Below, one piece after another: positions 4,384 through 9,836 of a stretch of DNA of 9,836 nucleotides (the stretch's first letter is position 1; every line of letters starts with the position of its first letter). A program made the position numbers and the translations under genes. This DNA comes from Saccharothrix sp. NRRL B-16348. GTDB taxonomy: Bacteria; Actinomycetota; Actinomycetes; Mycobacteriales; Pseudonocardiaceae. The notes under the pieces were generated by a model. It saw only the letters and a program-made list of their open reading frames with translations. It was not told where the DNA came from and did no database searches. The stretch lies in contig NZ_LGED01000029.1 of assembly GCF_001280085.1 (NCBI RefSeq), positions 1-9,836 of the forward strand, in the 5' to 3' direction.

Positions 4384-7116
4384 ATGAATCGCGACAACGA
4401 GGGCGGTCCGGTCCGGCGGCCGCGGACGCTGGAACGGGCGCTGCCAGCACCGGGCCCATTGCGGGACCTGAAGGACCTGCTGTACGAGATGTACTTGGCA
4501 GCGGGCACGCCCAGCCTCGACAAGATGGCGGCGGACGTCGCCGAGGACGACGAACTATCGGGTTCGCCGAGCCGGGACACCATCAGACGCTGTATCAGTT
4601 CGCCCACCCTGCCGCCCGGCCAGGCGGACGCGGTCGCAGTCGCGGTCGTGCTGGCACGCCTGGCGAGGTGGGACGAGGACGTCGTGGCCGCACGGGTGCG
4701 CGCGCTGTGGGTGGAGGCGCTGATGCGCGTCCCTGCGGGCCGCCTGATCGGCGAGTACGACGACCAGCTCCTCCTCGACGACCTGGAGGTGCACCCGGCG
4801 CTATCCCCGGCAGCCGCCAGCACCGAGCTCGGCGCGTTGCCCGCCTACGTCGCCCGAGGGTTCGACGCGGAGCTGGCCGAGGTGGTCGACGCCGTGGTGG
4901 CGCGTGGGCGAAGCGACATCGCGGTGCTGGTCGGCGGTTCATCGACGGGCAAGACCAGGGCCTGCTGGGAGGCGGCCCGGCGGCTGCCGGACGGCTGGCG
5001 ACTGTGGCACCCAGTCGAGCCCGACCCCGCGTCGGCCCTGATCGGACAGCTGGACCGGGTGGCGCCGCAGACCGTGGTGTGGCTGAACGAGGCCCAGCAC
5101 TACCTGCTCGACCCGAAGCACGGCGCGCAGGTCGCCGGCGAACTTCGTGCCCTGCTCAACGCGCCCGACAGGGGCCCGGTCCTGATCCTGGGCACCATCT
5201 GGCCAGAGCACTGGGCGGACCTCACCTCCGAACCGAATCGGGGCCCGGACCCGCACGCGCAGGCGCGCCAGCTGGTCAAGAACCGGAGCATCGCCGTTCC
5301 CGGCGTGTTCACCAGCGAGGACCTGACGGCCGCCCGCTCCTTGGCCGCCGGCGATCCCCGCTTGGCGCAAGCCCTCCAGCACGCCGAACAAGGGCAGATC
5401 ACGCAGTACCTCGCGGGCGCACCCGCCCTGATCGAACACTATGGTGCGGCGCCGCCAGCCGCGCGGGCGCTGATCGAGGCCGCCATGGACGCTCGACGGC
5501 TGGGCCACGGTCTGGCGCTCTCGCAGCCCCTGCTGGAGTCCAGCGCCGAGGGCTACCTCACCGACATCGAGTGGGACCTGCTGGACGACGACTGGCTGGA
5601 ACGCGCCCTCGCCTACACGGCCATGCCGCTGCGCGGTACCCGGGGCCCACTCACCCGGATCCGCCCTCGTGCCGGTCATCGGTCGGAATCCGGCCGGCCG
5701 ACCTATCGCCTGGCCGACTACCTCGAACAGCACGGCCGACAGCGCCGCCACGGCGACCGCGTACCCGCTGCGGCGTGGGAAGCACTCGTCCTGCACGCCG
5801 CCCCAGTCGACCGTGTCCGCCTTGCGGCCGCTGCCCACAACCGGGGCCTGCTGCGGATCGCGATGCGCCTCTACGCCGCCGCGGCGGATGGCAATGGCAC
5901 CGGCAGGCACGAGGAATGGCGGCTGGCGTCCGGCCTGCTCAAAGGCGCGGGCCGGATGGAGGAGTGGCGCACCTGGCACCGCCGTGCTGTTGCGGCCGAT
6001 GACGACGAAGCCGTCCGCACCGAGGCGCGGATCCTGCGCGAGGCGCAGGGGGCCGACGCGGCGCTCGCCTGGCTGCAGGGCGCCGTCGACGCCGGGAGCC
6101 GCGCCGCGGTGCGTGCCACGGCCAGGATGCTGAAGGAGGAAGGACAGCTGGAGGACGCGCTCGTCTGGTTCCTGCGTGATGCCGAGGCCGGTGCTCCGTT
6201 GGCGCTGGACATCGCCCAGACGCTGGAGAAGCTGGGCGGGATCGACGCAGCGCTGCACTGGTACGAGAAGTCCTTCGAGCAGGGCGACTCCGGCTCCTTG
6301 CAGTGGGTTGCCCGCAGGCTGGATGCGGCGGGCCGGCCAGATGAGGCGCTTGCCTGGTACCTGCGGGCGGTCGACGTAGTCGGCGGGTTCCTCTTCCTCG
6401 GCCGCACGGCGGAGTTGAAGGAGATGCTGCACGGCACGGAAGCCGCGCTGACGTGGCTCGGCGAACGCGCCGACGCGGGGGACACCCTCGCGCTTGGAGC
6501 GGCTGCCAGGCTGCTGACGGGAGCGGGAAGAGACGAGGCGGCGCTCGCCTGGCTACAAGAGCGGGCCGAGGCCGGCGATGCCGGGGCCTGGCGAGAGATC
6601 GCGTTGATCTGGAAGCGGGCGGGGCGGAAGGCGGAGGCCCTCACCTACTACGACCGCGCCGTGAGGGAGGGCGACGAGCTCGCCCACATGTGGGGCGCAG
6701 AGATGCTGAAGCTGGCGGGGGACAAGGCGGCGGCGCTCACCTGGTACAAGCGCGCCGCCGACGCAGGAGCGACCTACGCCCCATTGCACGCGGCGAAAAT
6801 TCTGCAGGAGGCCGGCCGGGTGGAGGAGGCGCTTGACTGGTACGAGCGCGCTGCCCCAACGGACCCTGGCGAGCTGAGCAAGGCAGCATCGATGCTGCGG
6901 GACGTCGGGCGTCAGGAGGATGCGCTGGCCTGGTACCGGCGCGCCGCTGACGCCGGGGACGGTAGTGCTCTGCGGTCAACAGCGGAGCTGCTGGAAGAGA
7001 TGGGCCGAGCCGAGGAGGCTGCCAGACTGACGCGGTACGGCTGGGAGCCCGACAACACGATCGCCGATCCGTGGGAGGTGGTGGAGGCAAGGGAACCGGA
7101 CGGCGGCGGGCGCTGA
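4384..7116 (+). CDS. HTH-like, P-loop ATPase (STAND-like) and helical-repeat protein
   Basis: A 910-residue cytosolic protein. Residues 26-115 are helical with an HTH-like pattern (TPSLDKMAADV, then SPSRDTIRRCISSP). This N-terminal module is common on actinobacterial signalling proteins. Residues 178-340 form a P-loop NTPase: Walker A GGSSTGKT (184-191, Lys190) and a Walker-B-like strand TVVWLNEAQ (230-238), in which Asn-Glu replaces the usual Asp pair. Residues 360-500 are a helical linker with an AMDARRLGH motif. Residues 524-875 are about eleven Sel1/TPR-like helix-turn-helix repeats. The architecture of sensor HTH, switch ATPase and superhelical repeat ligand platform is that of STAND regulators, often involved in signalling or stress and phage response, but the ligand is unknown. 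ATG 4384 is preferred over 4375 because AGGA lies 8 bases before it. No effector domain is visible, so output may be through DNA binding or a partner such as the divergent membrane protein. Confidence 0.85.
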   Translation: MNRDNEGGPVRRPRTLERALPAPGPLRDLKDLLYEMYLAAGTPSLDKMAADVAEDDELSGSPSRDTIRRCISSPTLPPGQADAVAVAVVLARLARWDEDVVAARVRALWVEALMRVPAGRLIGEYDDQLLLDDLEVHPALSPAAASTELGALPAYVARGFDAELAEVVDAVVARGRSDIAVLVGGSSTGKTRACWEAARRLPDGWRLWHPVEPDPASALIGQLDRVAPQTVVWLNEAQHYLLDPKHGAQVAGELRALLNAPDRGPVLILGTIWPEHWADLTSEPNRGPDPHAQARQLVKNRSIAVPGVFTSEDLTAARSLAAGDPRLAQALQHAEQGQITQYLAGAPALIEHYGAAPPAARALIEAAMDARRLGHGLALSQPLLESSAEGYLTDIEWDLLDDDWLERALAYTAMPLRGTRGPLTRIRPRAGHRSESGRPTYRLADYLEQHGRQRRHGDRVPAAAWEALVLHAAPVDRVRLAAAAHNRGLLRIAMRLYAAAADGNGTGRHEEWRLASGLLKGAGRMEEWRTWHRRAVAADDDEAVRTEARILREAQGADAALAWLQGAVDAGSRAAVRATARMLKEEGQLEDALVWFLRDAEAGAPLALDIAQTLEKLGGIDAALHWYEKSFEQGDSGSLQWVARRLDAAGRPDEALAWYLRAVDVVGGFLFLGRTAELKEMLHGTEAALTWLGERADAGDTLALGAAARLLTGAGRDEAALAWLQERAEAGDAGAWREIALIWKRAGRKAEALTYYDRAVREGDELAHMWGAEMLKLAGDKAAALTWYKRAADAGATYAPLHAAKILQEAGRVEEALDWYERAAPTDPGELSKAASMLRDVGRQEDALAWYRRAADAGDGSALRSTAELLEEMGRAEEAARLTRYGWEPDNTIADPWEVVEAREPDGGGR
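5953..7008 (+). repeat. About eleven tandem ~96-bp units encoding 31-33-residue Sel1/TPR-like repeats
   Basis: Residues 524-875 of the ATPase gene divide into units of 33, 32, 31, 32, 33, 32, 32, 32, 32, 31 and 32 residues, followed by a partial twelfth. The consensus is E-A-L-A-W-Y-x-R-A-A-D-A-G-D, then A-x-x-L-x-x-A-G-R. Ordinary TPRs are 34 residues and Sel1 repeats usually 36 or more, so the near-constant 32 is distinctive. The strongest units are at residues 717-812 and 844-875. Unit 652-684 has lost the ADAGD turn. Confidence 0.85.
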
Positions 7117-7299
7117 GTTCGGGCTCAGTAGTCGGAGGGGTGGTCGGTGCGGCTACGTGTAGGAGGACGGCCACGGTGAGGCATCGGCGTCGAAAAAGGC
7201 CAAGAGGTGATCGGTGAGTGCCGTCCTCGGCGGCAACCCAAATCTTCTGCACGGCGGGCCGAACCGACCCTGTGCCGCTCGAAAAGTCATCGCTGCTGC
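7117..7299. other. Intergenic stretch with a possible coding relic on the minus strand
   Basis: No full gene is present. The minus strand reads GLPPRTALTDHLLAFFDAD, then ASPWPSSYT and a TAG at 7153-7155. It looks like the tail of a real protein but has no start, so it may be debris. On the plus strand AGGAGG at 7161-7166 precedes a GTG at 7176, but that frame stops after 13 codons. No clear terminator hairpin follows the upstream gene. Confidence 0.35.
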
Positions 7300-7746
7300 T
7301 CAGGCGGCGTGTCTGTACTCGTTGATGAGTCCGCCGAGGATGCGGGTGCGTTGCAGTCTGCGGGTGTCGAGGTCGTGTACCGCGGCGGGGTGTTGCCGGG
7401 CGTCGGGCGGTAGTTGGTCGCGGGCCTGGTGGGGTCGGTGTCAGTTGTAGGGGTGCTCGTAGGTCGTGAGGACTTGTCGTGCGTGGGCTTCGCCGATGAT
7501 CAGAATGTGGTCGAGGAGTTCGCGTCGGAGGGTGCCGATGACCCGTTCGCAGTGGGCGTTCACCCGAGGTGCCTGTGGCGCGCTCTTGATGATGTGTAGG
7601 TCGTCGCCCTGGAAGACGGCGTCGAACGCGTGGCTGTACTTGTCGTCGCGGTCGCGGAGCAGGAAGCGTACGGACTCCATCCGGTGTCCGAGGTCGGCGG
7701 CGAGGTTCCTGGCCTGCTGGGTCGTCCATTCCCGGGTCGGGTGAGT
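7300..7746 (-). pseudogene. rve-type transposase relic with internal stop codon
   Basis: The minus-strand reading begins THPTREWTTQQARNL near 7743 and runs through the second catalytic Asp (RFLLRDRDDKYSHAF) and the Glu region (NAHCERVIGTLRRELLDH). It reaches TYEHPYN, where a TGA at 7441-7443 interrupts it, and resumes in the same frame as HRPHQ to GGLINEYRHAA with a TGA at 7300-7302. In relatives the interrupted position is a residue such as Trp, Asn or Arg, so this is a simple nonsense change. The N-terminal third, including the HTH and first catalytic Asp, is absent: homology stops at the GTGAGTGTGGGGT sequence. The family is an integrase-core DDE transposase (IS481- or IS3-like). It should be inactive. 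It is a relative of the shorter fragment at 210-407. Confidence 0.8.
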
Positions 7747-7790
7747 GTGGGGTTGACCCGTTCTGACGGACAGGGTGGGGTTGACCCCAC
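7745..7790. repeat. Two GTGGGGTTGACCC copies, the second within a 16-bp palindrome
   Basis: GTGGGGTTGACCC occurs at 7747-7759 and again at 7775-7787. The second copy extends to GTGGGGT-TG-ACCCCAC (7775-7790), a perfect 7-bp-arm palindrome. The pair lies between the truncated transposase and the truncated recombinase. It may be a recombination junction, an element end or an operator pair. Confidence 0.55.
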
Positions 7791-7826
7791 AGCTCAGCGT
7801 CTCAGCGCAAAGTTCTGGAACCCCAC

Positions 7827-7994
7827 AGGCACAGCGCGCGGGCGGGCCTGGCGACCGAGGCGCGGCGGGCCGGGCACGACGTCAAGACGATCAGCGCCCA
7901 CACCGGGCACGTGCCGAACTCGGCGGTGTTGTACCGCTACCTGCGCGTAGTCGACCAGTGGGGCGACAACGCGGCGGCGGGAATCGGGCTGTAG
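7827..7994 (+). pseudogene. C-terminal fragment of a tyrosine recombinase (integrase)
   Basis: Fifty-five residues end in TAG at 7992-7994. They carry the C-terminal recombinase signature seen in actinobacterial phage- and AICE-type integrases: HSARAGLATEARRAGHD supplies the His-x-x-Arg box, GHVPNSAVLYRYLR the region of the nucleophilic Tyr, and the tail is VDQWGDNAAAGIGL. Everything upstream (arm-binding domain, core-binding domain and first Arg) is absent. Homology begins near 7825, just after the repeat junction. It is therefore a scrap left by a deletion or replacement. Together with the nearby excisionase-like gene it points to a former integrative element, although the two genes now face each other and are separated by a hypothetical gene. 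Its stop codon is 1 bp from the convergent neighbour's stop. Confidence 0.75.
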
Positions 7995-7995
7995 G

Positions 7996-8693
7996 TCACC
8001 TGACGTTGCGTTCGCGCTCACCGGTCTCCGGCGGGCGTGGCGGGGTGTCCTTGGGCATGTTCTTGGCGATCGTCGCCAGCGTCGTCTTGATCGCCGCCAA
8101 GTTCTCCAGGCTCTTTACGATCTTGGCTCGCTGTGTCTTCGGGTGGTGAGTGCCGCCGCTGACGTAGGTCTTGTCGAACATGACCTCGACGTCGATCCGG
8201 TACTTGTCGGTGTACTTCGCGCCATCCTGCGCTTCGTAAGCGATGGTGACCGTCACCTGGTTGGGCGCGCCCTCGTAGTTGACCATTTCGGTGGTGCCGT
8301 TCGGGAACTCGCCCGCGTAGTAGATGTTGTCCAGCTCCGCGCCAGGCGCGAGTATCGGGATCGGACGCGCGTATCGGCGCTTCAGGAAGGGGATCAGGCT
8401 GTCCGACGCCTTCGCAGGCGTGGGGTCGGGCAACGGCGGATCGAACGAGACCACGATGTTGCGCGCGATCGTCTGACCGCTGTTCCTGATCACCAAAAGC
8501 AAGGTGTGTTGGCTGAACGGCTCCTCGCGGAGTTCCGCGGTGACGATCGGGCGGCTACGTGCCTGACCGTCCAGCTCGGCGCGCTTCAACGTGCGGTTGC
8601 CGTTGCGCGCCGACCAGATCGCCGCCCGGCGCTGACGAACGCCGCGACAGCACTCGCGCTTGCGGCGCTCGCCGTAATCCAAACCGGCTCCAC
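7996..8693 (-). pseudogene. Hypothetical membrane-anchored protein with an apparent frameshift near its N-terminus
   Basis: The best start is GTG at 8693-8691, 5 bases after a GGGAGG ribosome site. It gives MEPVWITASAASASAVAAFVSA, a single membrane segment. At about 8620-8632 the reading must move by one base to continue as RAAIWSARNGNRTLKRAEL and then about 200 more residues. These include SRPIVTAELREEP, LLLVIRNSGQTIARNIVVSF, PILAPGAELDNIYYAGEFP and VTVTIAYEAQDGAKYTDKY. This is a beta-rich domain resembling uncharacterised actinobacterial proteins that normally have the membrane segment and soluble domain in one frame. The long frame alone could start only at a weak TTG near 8682 without a ribosome site. 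The shift could be a true mutation or a sequence error; if an error, this is an intact gene. The C-terminus is polar and proline-rich. No enzyme motif is visible. It lies 58 bp downstream of the excisionase-like gene. Confidence 0.65.
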
Positions 8694-8751
8694 CAGTACC
8701 TCCCGTGTCGGTGAAGTCGGTGAGCCTAGCCGCGCCGATCGTCGGAGGTGG

Positions 8752-9012
8752 TCAATGCCAGCGCTGAGCCAGCTCCCGCTCCGTGCGCCGCTGCTGAACC
8801 ATCGCTGCCACGTCGAGCACCCCGCCGGTCTCCGTCGACCCGGATACCAGGGCCTCGATCGCCTTCGCCGGCACGACGTACCGGGTGCGGATCCGCACCG
8901 CAGGGAACGCGTCCTCGCGGATCGCCCGGTACAGCGTCGACGGGGCGACGCGGAGGATGCACGCGGCCTCGGACACGGTGTGGAACAGCGGCGCGTTGGT
9001 CGTGGTCGTCAT
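8752..9012 (-). CDS. Excisionase-like helix-turn-helix DNA-binding protein
   Basis: An 86-residue protein with a MerR-type winged HTH of the excisionase class (HTH_17). TVSEAACILRVAPSTLYRAI forms the helix-turn-helix, and FPAVRIRTRYVVPAKAIEAL is the wing and following helix that set DNA-bending contacts. Such proteins direct excision by an integrase or regulate element genes. The C-terminal 30 residues are a charged helix. The ATG at 9012-9010 has no evident ribosome site, and TGTAAT lies 9 bases upstream as a possible -10 element, so a leaderless or very short-leader transcript is plausible. A 23-bp palindrome lies 24 bp upstream. The gene is intact although the only integrase in the window is a scrap, so it may now be only a regulator, possibly of the downstream gene. 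Confidence 0.8.
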   Translation of the reverse strand: MTTTTNAPLFHTVSEAACILRVAPSTLYRAIREDAFPAVRIRTRYVVPAKAIEALVSGSTETGGVLDVAAMVQQRRTERELAQRWH

Positions 9013-9036
9013 AGTGCAGGGATTACATGCCCGGCT

Positions 9037-9059
9037 GGTCGCGAAAGCTTTTCGCGACC
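9037..9059. promoter_or_regulatory. 23-bp palindrome upstream of the excisionase-like gene, probable operator
   Basis: GGTCGCGAAA (9037-9046) and TTTCGCGACC (9050-9059) are exact 10-bp arms around a 3-bp centre. The site lies 24 bp before the ATG, overlapping the place where a -35 element would sit for the TGTAAT box. This arrangement suits binding by a dimeric repressor. There is no U-tract to make it a terminator. Confidence 0.6.
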
Positions 9060-9127
9060 GCGTCCACCCGATCGTGTGCCGGTCGAGTAGGGCGAAGGTC
9101 AACGTTTTCCCAGCTCAAACGCCGTAG

Positions 9128-9162
9128 GTGTATGTACACAGCTTGTTGCGCTCATGCGACAA
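9128..9162. repeat. Two adjacent short dyad symmetries between the excisionase-like and DUF3800 genes
   Basis: GTGTA-TG-TACAC (9128-9139) is a perfect 5-bp-arm palindrome. TTGTTGC (9143-9149) and GCGACAA (9156-9162) pair at six of seven positions. They lie in the 270-bp gap that should hold the promoter of the excisionase-like gene. A regulator-binding role is possible but unproven. No gene is seen in 9060-9281. Confidence 0.35.
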
Positions 9163-9281
9163 CGCCCCTAGGGTGGGGTTTGCAGCTCTCCACGGAGTCG
9201 CGAGGAACCACCGCTTGGACCGGGTGACCGGACCCTTCCGCCTCGGCGGATGCAGCGGCCTCGGGCTCCGTGGGGAGCTGA

Positions 9282-9836
9282 CTACTTTCCGGGCAAGGGC
9301 CACCAGGACTGCCCGGTGATGATCGATTGATCGCCCAACACCTTGATGCCGAAGTTCAGGACCTGTCCGGCCGGACCGCGTCGGATCTGGTGGGCGCACT
9401 CCAGCAGGTAGTCCGGCGAGCAGTTGCCGTACGCGTCTGGCGCGATGGCGGCATTCAACATGCCCGCGTACACATCGGCGGCCTGGAGCCCGTCGTAGGC
9501 ACCCGTGCCTGCCACCTCGATGTTCGACGTGACGAGCGACCATGGGACGGGGACGGGCGACCACGTCGCGGGACACGTCGTGGTGATGTAGGTGGTCGTC
9601 GCAGCGTGGTCGTGCCCCCTCACGTGCGCGACCTTCGTGATGGCGCGCCGGGTGCCGCCGGGCCAGTCGCGGGCTATGAGCGCGATCCGTTCGAACAGCA
9701 GTCGGGACGCGTAGTTGTAGGTCTTCACGATGTCGCCTGTCGGCGGCCAGTGAAAGATCCCCATAGGCGGCCACTTACCGCCCCGTAGGTGGCCGGCGAT
9801 CTCCCCGCTGACGGCCAGATATCTCCCCGGTGAGCA
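9282..9836 (-). CDS. DUF3800-family protein (N-terminus outside the window)
   Basis: The frame is open from the right edge to a TAG at 9282-9284, giving 185 residues. It shows the C-terminal two thirds of a DUF3800 protein: the KTYNYASRLLFERIALIARD helix, a variable beta region ending PWSLVTSNIEV, the diagnostic GLQAADVYAGMLNAAI with its conserved Asp, and a tail (APDAYGNCSPDYLLECAHQI, then FGIKVLG) typical of the family. DUF3800 proteins are suspected nucleases with an RNase-H-like arrangement of acidic residues and are frequent in islands and mobile elements, but their function is unsettled. The expected early acidic motif would lie beyond 9836. The frame shifted by one base also stays open over much of this stretch but encodes no recognisable pattern. 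The gene reads toward the excisionase-like gene on the same strand, 269 bp away, so it has its own 3' end. Confidence 0.75.
   Translation of the reverse strand, partial: CSPGRYLAVSGEIAGHLRGGKWPPMGIFHWPPTGDIVKTYNYASRLLFERIALIARDWPGGTRRAITKVAHVRGHDHAATTTYITTTCPATWSPVPVPWSLVTSNIEVAGTGAYDGLQAADVYAGMLNAAIAPDAYGNCSPDYLLECAHQIRRGPAGQVLNFGIKVLGDQSIITGQSWWPLPGK

Noticed and set aside
3597..6002. Very long plus-strand frame of about 800 residues
   Set aside because: It overlaps the well-supported ATPase gene in another frame, is Arg/Pro/Ala-rich without family patterns, and arises from high GC.
4939..6432. Long minus-strand frame of about 500 residues
   Set aside because: It is antisense to the ATPase/repeat gene, whose motifs and codon usage are clear. 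The antisense product has no recognisable domain.
5953..7008. CRISPR-like periodicity
   Set aside because: The ~96-bp period is in frame and encodes protein repeats. Units are diverged throughout, with no short identical repeats and unique spacers.
6737..7729. Minus-strand frame of about 330 residues
   Set aside because: It runs antisense through the repeat gene and in the wrong frame through the rve relic. The product is Pro/Arg/Thr-rich noise.
8143..9090. Plus-strand frame of about 315 residues
   Set aside because: It is antisense to the hypothetical protein and the excisionase-like gene, both of which show real protein patterns.
9115..9774. Alternative minus-strand frame over the DUF3800 region
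   Set aside because: The frame one base away carries the DUF3800 signature (GLQAADVYAG and flanking helices). This one has only Arg/His-rich shadow sequence.
1..9836. tRNA gene or attachment-site core for the integrase remnant
   Set aside because: A by-eye scan for T-loop (GGTTCGA-type) sequences with a matching acceptor stem on both strands found none convincing.

Overview
The window is very GC-rich, uses GTG and ATG starts and G/C-ending codons, and carries gene families typical of filamentous actinomycetes: an HTH/P-loop/repeat protein, a short membrane protein and a DUF3800 protein. It looks like an accessory segment of an actinobacterial chromosome or large plasmid, probably Pseudonocardiales- or Streptomyces-like. 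The exact genus cannot be read from the sequence.

Layout. The left edge (1-159) is the 3' end of an unidentified gene. Positions 210-1540 are a graveyard of insertion sequences: a C-terminal scrap of an rve-type transposase abuts a decayed IS630-family element with frame breaks and an in-frame amber codon. Positions 1694-2853 hold the most interesting unit: a small lipoprotein-signal-bearing deaminase of the SCP1.201/DddA-like family, followed 5 bp later by a probable Imm1-type immunity protein. Positions 2854-3991 are mostly non-coding or decayed. They contain a short coding relic (possibly LacI-like), a 36-residue CxxC zinc-ribbon-like microprotein, and a low-complexity block with repeated GTGGTCGACG motifs.

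Positions 3992-7116 hold a divergent pair. On the minus strand is a 70-residue membrane protein whose 3' end carries a perfect 19-bp inverted repeat. On the plus strand is a 910-residue protein with an N-terminal HTH-like region, a P-loop ATPase (STAND-like) and about eleven tandem helical repeats of close to 32 residues.

Positions 7300-7994 are again mobile-element debris: a second rve-type transposase relic with an internal stop, then the C-terminal scrap of a tyrosine recombinase. Positions 7996-9012 carry, on the minus strand, a frameshifted hypothetical membrane-anchored protein and an excisionase-like HTH gene with a 23-bp palindrome upstream. The right edge is a DUF3800 gene that runs off the window.

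Taken together, this reads as an island assembled by repeated insertion and decay. The surviving functional cargo is the deaminase/immunity pair, the HTH-ATPase-repeat protein with its divergent membrane protein, the excisionase-like regulator and the DUF3800 gene. The two rve-type relics lie in the same orientation about 7 kb apart and bracket most of the cargo. Both stop at the same 13-bp sequence.
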